A stretch of DNA of 64,000 bases, taken from Loripinus fragilis (Eukaryota > Mollusca > Bivalvia > Lucinida > Lucinidae). The position numbers and the translations under genes are program-made. Shown here piece after piece: positions 42,151 through 53,400 of this stretch (its first letter is position 1; each line of letters starts with the position of its first letter). The stretch is taken from the NCBI GenBank assembly GCA_964019695.1, contig OZ026520.1, positions 93,907,824 through 93,971,823 of the forward strand. Direction: 5' to 3'. Under the pieces are notes generated by a model, which worked only from the letters and a program-made list of their open reading frames with translations, did no database searches and had not been told where the DNA came from.

Positions 42151-43659
42151 CTCAGTTTGTGAGGATTCTTGATTATTATTTATTAAACAGTTACAGCTAT
42201 TCATACTTGTTTTTAATAGTTAAAAACACAGAAGAACTGACCTCACCTACTCACACTTAAGCTATCAATATTTTCATGATACGTATCGCGATACGATGAT
42301 TCCATATCGTGATATATCGCGGGATACGAATTTCATTGGCGATACCCATCCCTACTATGTACATTTATAATTTTATCACTGAAAATACCCATGCCAAAAA
42401 ATAGACATGACGTGTACTGCCTAAATTGTGTATGTATACAAAATATTGCACTGCAAGCCACTTTCATTATATTTTACTGTCTGTGTCCGATTGTTTGTCT
42501 GTCTGTGTTGTAAATATGTATGGCATACGGGTGCAATGTATTACGCTGTCAGTGTCTGTACTGTTTCATTGTTTTGCATTGTAGGACACCCTTCTTTTAT
42601 ATGTGAATAGATTTAAACCTTTCAATTTTTAGGGTGCCCTGATAGCGTGTTTAGTTCTGACTAGCTAGATACCTCTGCCATGCAAGTTCGGTTCTCGCTT
42701 GCAAAAAAAATTGTAAGTGAAACAATTATCAAAATAGTTCCTGCAGTGGTTTGTATCAATGGTTTGACTGTCACCTTCCGGTTGTGGTGATTTCACAGGT
42801 AATTCCCTGGCCTAACGTCGAGAACTGCAAGAAGCAAGAACTGCACTGGCTTTCACCCGCCACTAGACAGTCGGCGTCTAAGAAGCAGAATTGCTTAAAT
42901 CTGACGTCTATCTCCAATGAGTCAATTGTCGGTGAGATCTGGCATCCAAAACACACCCTGCGACCATTAATTGAATAGCCCTACACAAGAAAAAAGAAAC
43001 AGGGGGTGTGGGGCGCTATCCCCATCATTTCAGCTTTATTGCTAAGTCATAAACTTGGCCCAGTAAACCAGAAGTGAATGTCCCTAATTTAGGTATCCTC
43101 TATCTTTATCTTCTCAGCTCTTCAATGTCAATCGTGCAAAACGATGGAGTAGTCTCGTGTACATATGCCTGTAATGCTCGAACACGACAGCGGCTGTAAC
43201 AGTTTAGAATAGCGACAGAAAATGCTTTGTTATGATTCAACAAGAACGCTCACGCTGAAAGTTGATGAAAGAAACAATGGTTGACTTTTCAAATACGTAA
43301 AAGAAGCCTTTTCTGCTTTACAGCGAGTTTTCTTATTCGATGCATATGGTAAAAGGGTCTGCTTAAATCGCATTTACTTTGCAAAATTCACCGTAGAGAG
43401 ATGATTAAAGGGTATAATTTGATAAAAATCTTGCGGCTTCGGCCAATATTTTCATCGATCGAGGTTCCTGTCGAATGCGCGTGCGTGTGGAGGTTTTTTC
43501 GTTTCCACTTCCTGCTTATTTTTGGTTACTCTAAATTACGAAAAGAACTGAATTTCGCAAAAACGACCTCACCATTTTTATCGAGTTAAAAGCGTCGTCG
43601 TTTCTGACGCAGTAAATGCTTCAATCTCAATTAAATGAAATGGATAACCTTTCTGAAAA

Positions 43660-44110
43660 GTAAGTATGACCAGAAAGAGCCACAATCACACACTGCAGAC
43701 CAACCCACGGCACCTTGAGCATGCGCGGATCCAGGAATTTTTGTCAAGGGGGGGGGGGGGGGGGTCCAGGTCCGACGGCCGGAAGACAGCCAGGACAAAG
43801 TTTTCTTTTGTCCTCAACTTATTTGGGCCCACTTATTTTACAGTTTACAGAGGGGGTCCAATGGTTTTATTACAGAGAAAACTTTAATCTTCCAAGGATC
43901 CAACATTTTACAGTGGGTCCAACAATTCCAGGGGAGGGTCCAACTTTTTCCAAGAGTGGTCCAAATGCTAATTTCTATAGAAACCCATATAACTTGTGAT
44001 TTTCCAGGGGGGTCCGGACCTCTGTATCCGCACATGTTGAGGAAGAGACAAATAAACTAACAGTCACACAACCGCAGGAAAATATTTAAAGTAGAGCAAC
44101 CAACTCTCTT
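43660..44110 (+). repeat. Dispersed repeat (CACAATCACACACTGC...CCCACGGCACC), split by a nested MITE
   Basis: 43661-43719 and 44037-44110 read as one copy of the repeat also present at 45878-46000, 55938-56060 and, reversed, 45655-45770 ('caaccgcaggaa', 'taacagtcacac'). The MITE at 43720-44036 interrupts it. Confidence 0.65.
43720..44036. mobile_element. MITE with CATGYGCGGATCC termini and TTGAG target-site duplication
   Basis: ttgag is duplicated at 43715-43719 and 44037-44041. Ends catgcgcggatccagg and, reversed, catgtgcggatacagagg. It contains a 17-base G run near 43750 and repeated 'gggtccaa' words. A shortened relative is at 62235-62335. Confidence 0.75.
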
Positions 44111-44650
44111 TTTATCAGCGAGACGATTGTAAAACTAGAAAGGACGCTAAGTGCTAAACATTGACCAAATACAAAACCCCACCAAACATCGTGAACGATA
44201 ATAAATAACTAATTAACAGCAACAGAACTACCGCTTTAGAACGGACAGCAGCTGAGACCACCTTTCTAGACTGCAATACTTTCTGATCAGCCACTGTTTC
44301 TGTTCGTTAAAATACTTCATTCAAGCTTGAACAGGGTTGGACCCAAACTCGTTGTTTTTTTGCATCCATCTGCTGATTATTTTAGATATGTCTTGTGAAT
44401 GTATTTTTTATGTATACATGTTGCGTTTGTTACTGAGGGCCACATGGCAGAATAGTTTTATATAAGCTAAATGTGTTTACCCTCATTAAATAATGTATAT
44501 ACATTTGTAAATAAAATAAATAAACAGTATGTCTCTGGTGGCGGTTAAGAAAAAGAAAAAAATGGAAAGGTAGTATTATGTATATATGCATAGTTTTGTA
44601 GGCATGCTACTACGTATGCCTCTCACAGGATCCATTTTCTGGTCAGTCCA

Positions 44651-44673
44651 GCAAAAAAAAAAAAAAAAAAAAA
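44651..44673 (+). repeat. Poly(A) tract
   Basis: About 23 A. Together with the 'aataaaataaataaac' at 44509-44525 it suggests an old retroposed 3' end in 44280-44680, but no coding part is recognisable. Confidence 0.5.
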
Positions 44674-44679
44674 AATATT

Positions 44680-45650
44680 TAGCTAAAGTCAACAGTATGG
44701 TCTGGTAATTTGCAACGGACACACATAAGAGATGCGGTAGTCAAATCCGAAGGGTCAGACTTGTCCCTTTTTTTGAAAAAAAATAAAATCGGGAATCTCT
44801 TTTTTTTCCAAATCCATATTTTCATCATGCGCTGCCGTCACACTTGATAACTCATATCGTGGGTAAATAGTTAATATTTCTAAGTCTGCATTTCAATTGT
44901 GAAATTAGTTTTTATATATATCTCGGGTCCAGTATAGTATACTGGGTCCGAGCTGTTACTGATGAAATGCCGCATTTCATCAGGGTCGATCTGTTTGTTT
45001 AAGGTAATGAAGATCTTCAGACAAAAGCAATATCTATAAAAATATAACCTGACGCCCATAGATACATTTTTTGTAGCTACAAAGAACTACCCCAAGTGCA
45101 CTGTATCAAAACATTAGCATACAAAGGATTAATGTATTGCAAGACCAATATATACAGAACAACCCCTTTAAATGTAACTCAGTAATTTCCCAGTACGACT
45201 AAAACAAGTTATGTGTAATGGTAGCAGATGGCATTTTCACAAAATGATATGACAATATTTGATTACACATAGAAAGTTTTGGCGAAAATAGTGGTTTTTC
45301 ATGACTTGATTAATGTTGTTTTCAACAGTGACCTATCTGAATAAAATTAAATAGAAGTCTACGTCTGCTACAGTCTGTATCGAAGATTTTGCAATTATTT
45401 TCAGTGATAGTTGTGTATTCAGAATAAGTTAGTGTGGACAGTCTGGTTATAAACCAATGAGCTCTTTAAATGTTCAGCAGATACTTTAAAATGCAAATTT
45501 CTGACTATTCCTGATTGGTTGAATGTTAGAAAGGGAAAGCGATATCATAAGGCTGCTTGCAGTGCGTGCTCAGCCTAAAAAGTATTAGTATTTAAGAATT
45601 CTTCAATGTAAAATGTAGTGTATGGTCTGAATTGAAAATGAACTTGGTCT
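44680..45650. other. Stretch without recognised features
   Basis: AT-rich, no open frame of note, no repeat family that I could match elsewhere in the window except a short hairpin at 44935-44985 ('ctcgggtccagtatagtata' with its complement). Confidence 0.5.
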
Positions 45651-45654
45651 GAAT

Positions 45655-46000
45655 TGCTTAGTTTGTCTTCCTGGTGTCTCATGATTGTTGTGTGGCTCTT
45701 CCTCGCGGTGCCATGGGTTTGTCTGCGGTTTGTGATTGTGGTATTTCCTGATAATACTCACTTACTAGTTTTGGTCTGAATTGGCAAGTGGCCACAGACC
45801 AAATAGGTCCAAATTTAGCACTGGCTGAGATATTTTAATGACCAAAGACATGATATCCAAATCGACCAAGAAAAAAAAAGTGAGTATGATCAGGAAATAC
45901 CACAATCACACACTGCGGACCAACCCACGGCACCGTAAGAAAGAGCCACAGACCAATAACAGTCACAAGCCACCAGGAAGACAAACGAAGTAAAGCAACC
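45655..46000. repeat. Inverted pair of the CCCACGGCACC dispersed repeat
   Basis: 45655-45770 ('gtcttcctggtgtctcatga', 'gcggtgccatgggtttgtct', 'tggtatttcctgataatact') is the reverse complement of 45878-46000. The arms are about 115 bases with a 105-base spacer. Confidence 0.75.
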
Positions 46001-46343
46001 ACCTTTCTCCTCCCCAATCAAGATAATTGCAAAACTAGAAAACCAACAAAACAGGGAACAAACACAGAGCCCCCACAAGGGACCAACAATAAACAACGAA
46101 TCAACAGCAGCAAGATCGAATTGACGGTGGTTAGATTGTCTGAATCTTACGTAGTTTTTAATCTTACATTGACATTTGGACCAAAGACTTTAGGCTTACA
46201 TGATCCTTATGACTAAAACACTTACTGAATCTAAGCATTATATGTGTTCACATAATGCAGTCTGTTATGCGACTGGGGTCATTGGGCTTGCAAATTACAG
46301 TCAACCAAGTTCCAACTCAAGTACGCACGCACACACAGACGCA

Positions 46344-46346
<3 letters not shown>

Positions 46347-46399
<53 letters not shown>
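46347..46399. repeat. (CT)n microsatellite
   Basis: About 26 CT repeats running directly into the ACCAT array. Confidence 0.95.
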
Positions 46400-46400
<1 letters not shown>

Positions 46401-46402
<2 letters not shown>

Positions 46403-46590
46403 CATACCATACCATACCATACCATACCATACCATACCATACCATACCATACCATACCATACCATACCATACCATACCATACCATACCATACCATACCAT
46501 ACCATACCATACCATACCATACCATACCATACCATACCATACCATACCATACCATACCATACCATACCATACCATACCATACCATACCAT
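46401..46590. repeat. (ACCAT)38 pentanucleotide array
   Basis: Thirty-eight perfect ACCAT units, followed by degenerate acctt and cctttcctttcctt units to about 46645. All frames are open, giving artefactual Tyr-His-Thr-Ile-Pro or Met-Val-Trp-Tyr-Gly repeats; none should be taken as a gene. Confidence 0.97.
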
Positions 46591-46929
46591 ACCTTACCTT
46601 TCCTTTCCTTTCCTTTCCTTACCTTACCTGAATATCTTGCCTTACCTACCACTGGCATATGCTAAGTACCCTATTTCCGTGAGCCAAATCAAAATATGAT
46701 CACTCCTGATATCCCCAGCAGACAGTTTACGCACCTATTTATTATTTTGCACGGATTTACATCTTCGAAATGACGTGTTTTCTATTTGATAAGAATATAT
46801 ATTGAAATCACACAACAGTAAAACAACCCGTATATTGCAAGAGTGGATAGCAATTAAATTATTCAAGGATTGCTATTGTAACAGAGATTGCTTTTGTAAC
46901 GTCATTGTATCTTAACTCTTCAGCCTATG

Positions 46930-47270
46930 TAACCCTTTTCGACGTCATAAAGTAATGACGTAACTTCCTGTGTTTACTTCATGGAAGCATATCTAGATGT
47001 GGCTTTGCTGTCAGACTTGTATGAATAGTCTTTTGCAAACTTGACGGATCTAAGATTTTTTAATAATATAAAGGGCTGTAAAAGGCCGAAAAGAGTTAAT
47101 CTATGTTTTATTTCCCCCCCCCCCCCTGATTTTCCCATGATCATGTTGTAAACTTCTTCATCATATGACGTCGCGCGTCGTCATGCGCATTAAATTCGTT
47201 AAACCACCATGCAGTGGTTCGCTATGTAATGACGTCCATAGTTCTTAACGTCGCGTCTTAGCGGTTTCAC
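46930..47270. promoter_or_regulatory. CpG/CRE/ETS-rich interval between the two divergent genes (candidate promoter)
   Basis: Contains 'cgacgtcataaagtaatgac' with two CRE-like half sites, an ETS-like 'acttcctg', and the CpG-dense 'gacgtcgcgcgtcgtcatgc'. These are unusual for this AT-rich window. A similar set (gcgcgtgcgtg, acttcctg) is at 43470-43520. Either could be the promoter of BRPF or the protease gene; no direct evidence. Confidence 0.25.
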
Positions 47271-47399
47271 ACCAAATAAAGGTATGATAATACCAGGTAA
47301 ATAGAATCAAACATTCGTGCTCCTTTATTAAACACGTTGCGAAAAATCTTTAGCTCAATTCTTTATTAAATTCAATAATGCAAACCATTTTCCATAATC

Positions 47400-47646
47400 T
47401 TAACCCTTAAAGCGCCAAGAAAAAATGCATCTGAAAATGTCGTCTGCTGAAGTCGTCCGCTGCAAATAAATGCTTAACATTACTGACGAATTAAGTATAG
47501 AAGCAAACAGCGTGGACCCAGAACAGACTGCTCCTATAGGAGCAGTCTGATTTGGGTCCACACTGTTTGCCATAGAGGCTTCTTAAACATTTCAGCAGAC
47601 GAGAAAAGCAGACGACTTTTGTTGTGATTGGCGCATTAAGGGTTAA
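47400..47646. mobile_element. MITE with TTAACCCTTAAAGCGCC termini
   Basis: Ends taacccttaaagcgcc and ggcgcattaagggtta; centre hairpin 'gacccagaacagactgctcc' with its complement. A related copy is at 55370-55592, inside another element. Confidence 0.8.
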
Positions 47647-48035
47647 AAACGAGTGAAGTAAACCTACACATTTTTTGGGTCTCGATACGAGAAACCCTGT
47701 CTCCGGGGTTTGCTACCAGATAAGGCTCAAACCTGCCTGGTGAGCTACAGTGCCTCGCTTGAATGGTCACCTTTTGCATGTAGCACGTTTCGTCATTATT
47801 CTTGCCAGAGTCAAAAACAAAGGCGCTGTTCAAAATGCGTGGAAAGGCATGCTGATCTGCGCCTTTGTTCTTCCAGGCTTTTTTACGACGAGGACCATCC
47901 ATAACGACAGACTCGAGCTATACATGTAATATTGTTGTTTCTAAGATTATAACTAGTCTTTGTAGCTTAGCAAACACGGAAGAAAGGTTTTCTCGCGGCA
48001 AGAATCATAATTTGGCCACGACGCGAAAAATATGG

Positions 48036-48235
48036 CTTCGGGTGTTTGCGAACAACAAAGGTGCAAACCAGCGTGCGCATCCGCGCAGTCTGATCAGTGC
48101 CTTTGTACAGTTTGTATTTCGCTGATTGCGGAGTATCATATCTAGACTTGATACGAACGAAATTTCAATTTTCAGTCTAGCTAGTCTCTGTAATAGCTGA
48201 GCAGGCTGGTTTGAAGTAAGAAAGAGGACATAGAT
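48036..48235 (+). repeat. Dispersed repeat ending TAGTCTCTGTA..GCTGAGCAGG
   Basis: Shares 'cgcatccgcgcagtctgatc', 'agctagtctctgtaatagct' and 'gagcaggctggtttgaa' with 63540-63715. The bacterial-looking CGC words belong to the repeat. Confidence 0.6.
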
Positions 48236-48464
48236 CAGGAATCGATACAATCAAGCACCTCACCTAATACAGGACACCAATGGGATATTCACTTTGTTGG
48301 AAACCCCGAAGAAAGGTTTGCTCGCATCGTGGCCCATATGATCCACGTCGCGAGAGAGCCTATCTACGGGGGTCGCGACCAGGAAACAACCGGGAAGCTG
48401 GAGTTTAAAGGTTTCGTACTTGGCTACGAGGAAAGAGACATGCAAGGCACCCACACTATTTACC

Positions 48465-48655
48465 TGCAAATGTCATCTGCTGATAATCTTTGCAAACCGT
48501 TTGGGCCCAGATCAGACGTGATATGGATCCAAGCTGTTTGATACTCTAGTGGTATTAAAACCTGAAAGATTTGTTGTTGTTTTTTTGAAAATAAAGTTAT
48601 TTTTGAAAAAGTCAACAGACAACAAAAACATGCACAATATCTCAGCACGTCATGA
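48465..48655. repeat. Dispersed repeat (GTCATCTGCTGATAATCTTTGCAAAC)
   Basis: 'tgctgataatctttgcaaac', 'gatccaagctgtttgatact' and 'gaaaataaagttatttttga' are shared in the same order with 27318-27500, 28500-28680, 33595-33800 and, partly, 63280-63440. Confidence 0.7.
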
Positions 48656-49182
48656 GCCAATATATGACAATATTAGCATAATGATATGTGCACCCAGCCA
48701 AGACTCAGATCAGCCTGAGTATAAACCCAAATAGAGAAGAGGGTTTGTGGGGTAGCTGACAACCAATGGTTTAATCAAGCGAACAGCTAATACTCTGAAC
48801 TGACTGGACGAGTGACCAGACTGATCTGAGTCTTTGATGAGCGTATATATCATTTTATTGGATTTGTAACATATTTTCTCGAAACGCGGCTCACAATTTA
48901 TATATTTAAGCGCATCTTAAGTCTTTACAATACATTTTCTCAATGAGCAGCGTTGCAAATAATCTATAGTAAAGTGGGAGGAACTATCGTAGCTAACGTG
49001 TAAATAGAAGGCGGGATTTCACTAGATCAACTGACAGCTTTACAACTTCGCTGTTTCTTACGTACACACACTGGTTCGATAGTGATAGTAGGGTAAGGAC
49101 GTACAGGGCCTGTCCGTCCATTTGTTTGTACGAGTGTAGCCCATGAACAAGCGGTTGGATGAGTGGGAGTTAGGGTTGAGCC

Positions 49183-49273
49183 ATGCGGGATGTTTGGGTC
49201 GTGGGGATCTTTGTGCTATGGTCCCTATTCGACGGGGCCCGTTCACTGGATTTATATGATATTTTTGCTAAAG
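49183..49273 (+). CDS. Exon 1 of ADAMTS-like metalloprotease precursor (signal peptide)
   Basis: ATG at 49183 follows an in-frame TGA by one codon (TGA GCC ATG), so the start is well bounded. Thirty codons plus one base end at GCTAAAG|GTAGGT. The peptide is a textbook signal sequence: M-R-D, hydrophobic core VWVVGIFVLWSLF, then a small-residue site (DGARS|LDL). The phase-1 exit matches the phase-1 entry of the next exon at 49880, giving the join ...DIFAKG-RDLGLKESHIVFP. Upstream, 48900-49180 has no recognised feature and may hold the 5' UTR and promoter. Confidence 0.72.
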
Positions 49274-49879
49274 GTAGGTAAATTTTTCGCTGATTTAACA
49301 GGTTTCTACAGTTGTAATAGTAAATTTCTTATCTGTTTGAGAACTTTATAAGTTGATTATATATATTGATGATTGCTGAATCGAAATATTTGTTGATCGA
49401 TGTATATTGAGTCAGTTTATTTATGTATCGCGAATGCGAGACGCCTGGTTTAGACCTTAACTAGACACTAGATGGCTGCGTAAGTGACTTTAAGTACCCT
49501 TTCGTATGAAATGGCCCAATTTATAGTATAGTAGAGATATTTGTGATATATTTTTTTATCAAATTTTTAATGTTTTATTGAATGAGATTATTGTCGTTCA
49601 CTTGCAAATGTGAAAACAAGAAAGTATTTGTGACGTCTGGGCATTTAAGTTTTGTTATATATTTTTCAACCACCTTCATAGCCCCAGCGATTATTACTCA
49701 ACCATGTGTTGTGGGTGCCCAAAGGGATGCAACATGTGTTTGCGGTCACCCTATTTATTTTATTTATTTTATTTATTATTGCATCCAGTGTGACCCACAC
49801 GGAGTGCAAAAGGGTTAGTGAGCTAACCAAGGGTAAGGATCTGGATTTCTGAATTATAATTTCATTTCTTGTTTTTCAG

Positions 49880-50220
49880 GCAGGGATTTAGGATTAAAAG
49901 AATCACATATTGTGTTTCCAAAAAGGATATATGAAAATGGACAGATGCACCCTACTCACCGCCACTTTCACAAGAGGAGTGTCCGCGAAAAGTGGGACCC
50001 AAGTGTCAAATATATTCTGGATATTAATGGAGAGAGTTATAATTTTAATATGGAGTTTAAGCATAATTTTGTGTTACCCGGACTAATTGTGCAAAAATAT
50101 AGTGATAACTTTACTTGGATAGAGGAGGAGGATAGACAAAGTGGATTATCGTGTTATTATCACGGGACTGTCAATGGGTCTGTCCAGTCCCGTGCTACAC
50201 TCAGCTTGTGTGATGGGATG
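49880..50220 (+). CDS. Exon 2 of ADAMTS-like metalloprotease precursor (M12B prodomain)
   Basis: Acceptor cttgtttttcag|GCAGGG and donor GATGGGATG|GTGAGT; 341 bases, phase 1 to phase 0. It encodes ESHIVFPKRI near its start and ends SCYYHGTVNGSVQSRATLSL plus CDGM. The motif CxYxGxVxGxxxSxxxLSLCxG is the reprolysin/ADAMTS prodomain signature; the human ADAMTS1 counterpart reads CFYSGTVNG. PGLIVQKYSDNFT also fits the 'F..PG..V' prodomain strand. These enzymes are secreted zinc proteases acting on extracellular matrix; the prodomain keeps the enzyme latent. ADAM proteases share the motif, so ADAM is the alternative. The catalytic HExxH exon and thrombospondin repeats were not found before 64000. 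Only the 5' end of the gene is therefore shown. Confidence 0.8.
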
Positions 50221-50234
50221 GTGAGTAAAGAAAG

Positions 50235-50280
50235 TCATGGGACGGTCAATGGGTCCATGCAATTCGTGACACAACAAAAA
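50235..50280. repeat. Intronic echo of ADAMTS-like exon 2 sequence
   Basis: 'catgggacggtcaatgggtc' 18 bases after the donor resembles 'cacgggactgtcaatgggtc' in the exon at 50161-50180: a local 30-base imperfect duplication across the splice donor. Confidence 0.6.
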
Positions 50281-50289
50281 ACCAAGCCT

Positions 50290-50400
50290 GCGTACAGTAT
50301 CGGACCCAATTGACCCATCAGCGAAACGCCATTTAAATGGCGTTTAGACGCCATTTTAATGGCGTTTAGCTGATTGGTCGATAGAGGTCCGCTTTTGTAT
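50290..50400. repeat. Palindromic MITE (CAGCGAAACGCCATTTAAATGGCG)
   Basis: 'gcgaaacgccatttaaatgg' with its complement, and 'gacgccattttaatggcg'. Relatives at 21480-21560, 50945-51010 and 52690-52712. Confidence 0.65.
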
Positions 50401-53400
50401 GCATACTGGGATATGTTCACCTGAAATAAATTGTTTACAACTTTCCATGTCCGTTTTTCCACATATTGCCAGTATCTCTGAGGCCAATATATCATAATAT
50501 ACTTAAATGTACACTATCCCCTTGTTATCACGAAAAAAATGCCCCATCTCCCTGCGCCACCCCCAGGCTGCTTCACCGACCTCGTATACAGGTATTTCAT
50601 ATTCCTAGTTCATACGAGGGGGCAGTGAAGCAGTCTACCCCACCCTCCACTCTCCTTAAATCTTTCGTTGTTTCAATGTGGATACATGAATGCCCGTATG
50701 ACTCTATATCCTGAAAACTTGTATTGTAAAAGGCAGTCTGTGTGAAGATTAATATTAATCACTTGCACAGGTGATCAAAGCAGGAAAACTTGCTTGCGAT
50801 CGTTTATCTCGCCGGCAGTGGGCCAAAGTTCTGGCTCGGTCGGTCTTGGTATAACTGATCTTATGCACTGTATGCTATCTACGTGGCCAAAGGAATCGGC
50901 TACGTGACCTCAATTCAACATCACGGTAAGCATGTAAACGCGGGCCACTATCGGCCAACCAACGAAACGTCATTCCAATGGCGTGTCGTTGGTGGGCAGT
51001 TAGTGACCAGAGATTGCACGCCGGCTATGCTGTGTTTCATGCCACGGTCTAGTGCTGGGGAGTGATGGGAATAGCGCGTGCCGCCAACTTGCGAGAGCAC
51101 GAGCTTCAGGCCTTCGAAGCTCTTCATATCTCAGCTCATATCATGCTATACAAATATATTATACAGGTATTATTATCAAGGTGGTCTGGAAGCCTGGAAA
51201 TTATGTTTTACCGCATCACTACTGCATGATCAAGCATAATTAAGTTGGAACGTTCGAAAACCGCTCTGTTGCCAAGTGTTATGAGCATTTTACAACACTT
51301 CATAGCCACGGTTTGATTTCAGTGGTGAATTTAATCAGCCACAATCGCAAGTTTGGATTCCTTCTGGTAGTTATTTTGTTCAGGTTCACAAGAGAGGCAC
51401 AGATCAGCGTGTCAATCCAACTATGGGTACTCTTGCATACTGTTGGTTAAATACTGACACGATACAAGATTATCTTGTTATCTTCCCCTGTTGGCACTAT
51501 GGATACATGCAAGTTACAATGTAGGTCTCTTACGTTACGTTATGATGGTGTTACATCGACAATACAATTTCGCAAAACTTTCCGCATCGTCAATGAAGAT
51601 ACATTCGCAATAAAAATCAAATGCATTCATTAAACTCTTTTCATGTTCTTGAACTAAGCTTGCCTGTCAAGTGTCTGGCATAGTAGTACATAATTGAATA
51701 AGTCCCGCCTTCGAGGGCGGAGCTTCGGTCTGCCGTTCTCACGAGTATATTTGTCGCCTTTTTTCCGAGATATGTCACAAAAGAAAGTAGGGAGAGAACG
51801 CTACGTATTTCTTTAAACCTTTAAACGATCTGTGCAAGGTCTCTATATTAATTAGATGCTTAATCCTTGCAATGATCATCATTGGCTATGATCAAGCTCT
51901 CAACCCTATAAAGCTACTTCAATCATTTATATGCGCAAAGTCTACTTAACGTCTCTGCTCAGATGCTATGCTGGTCACCCAATCTCAGTAAGGCTAGCGG
52001 TATAAGTCACGGTTTAGGTACATTAAAGAGCAGCGAAGGCTCTGGTGAGTCTGGCGCATACGCACAGACGTGCCTGAGCATTCGTTGCTCGACAACGCGA
52101 TAAGTGGACTGGAACTCTCCCATGTGTGTGTGTTTGGGGGGGGGGGGGAGGGGGAGGGGTCTAGAATGCTCTGTAGAAAGGATGAGAGAAATGGTTTCTC
52201 GTGACGCGGGCCAGGCACTGATCTGTCGTAGAACAAGTTGTGACACCAGATCTATTAGCCCTTAACGAGTGCACAAATCAAAACTGTGGTGGGTGTCAAA
52301 ATCTCTCTTGATTTGTGGTGAAAAAAGACTTTGTATTGCATGCAAATAATCTGGTAGCAGATGATTCTCACGGAATATGGAGCCGAATTGGTTTGCTCAT
52401 TTGAAACTACCGTTTGTGAATTTTAGATGGCGCTTTAAGGGTTAACCAGTGTCTAGTTAGGTAATTAAGGTAAAAACAATGACAGTATACCCACAGGGTG
52501 AATTTAGATCCGTTGACGCGTGGTAAATTATTGAGCTTGTCTTTCTGCTATCTTGAGTAGAGGGGTACAGGGGGTCTGGACCCCCCCCCCCCCCTGAAAA
52601 TTCACAAAAATATAGGGTTTCTTAGCAATACCGGTCCAGATCCCCTGAAAAATCACTAAGCTTCCAAGCCAGCATTCAATGTTGGGCCGCCAGCGAAACG
52701 CCATTTAAATGGCCACAAACTGTTTGACACTCAAGTTGGTAGTATTCCTGTTTGTTTGTTTGTTTCTTTCTTTTTAAGGTTAATTACCTACAATGACTTC
52801 TAAAAATTATATGTTGGTGTGTATGGTCAATGATGGAATCTCAGAAAGAGATGAAAGGTCTTTGATAAGTAAAGTAAGCCAAGTCTAAGCCCCTTACACT
52901 ATACACCTTTGGTTGCTATAGCTGATGGCGCTAGATAATGTTTTTCTTCGGAAGCCATCTGATCTAGGCATACGCAGATTTATATTCGGGGGGGGGGGGG
53001 GGGTAGAGATAAGTTAGCCTAACAATAAGGGGCTGATCCTGTTTTGTCTTCAGTTCTGACCAACTTCGCGGTCATCAACATCAGCAGAAAATATACGTTC
53101 AAATTTCTTTCAGTATCATTTCAAGTGTTATCTTCTCTCGGTCTAAGTATTACATGACGTTTTCTTGATAGGAAATACTGATAGCCGAAATTTATTTATA
53201 TTATTTGGAATAAACTGTTAATAAGCGGATCTGGATGGAAGATAAGGTGGCGTGAAAAGCAGCTTTTTCACGATACTCGGAAGTATAATTACGAAAAGAG
53301 CCAATTCAAGACTACTCAAGAGCCTGAGCACCCATTGAACATTCATCACTGGTACTAATATTCGGATGTCCGAGGAGACACCGCTTATGGGAAGTTTACA

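Larger units (their letters stand above)
41425..42355. mobile_element. Relic of a hAT-type transposon (ZBED-like), interrupted by a SINE
   Basis: The right end, reversed, reads 'tagggatgggtatcgccaat' and is followed by several 'atcgcgatacg' words. The left part (41430-41510) has the same palindromic 'cgatatgg' and 'atcgcgatacg' words. Between them is a decayed BED zinc-finger reading frame. Class is inferred from the BED motif and terminal style. Confidence 0.6.

Noticed and set aside
42751..42978. 75-codon plus frame and overlapping 61-codon Cys-rich minus frame
   Set aside because: Neither matches a domain I can name; possibly chance or part of an unrecognised exon.
46301..46665. Long frames of YHTIP and MVWYG repeats on both strands
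   Set aside because: Products of the perfect ACCAT array, open in every frame.
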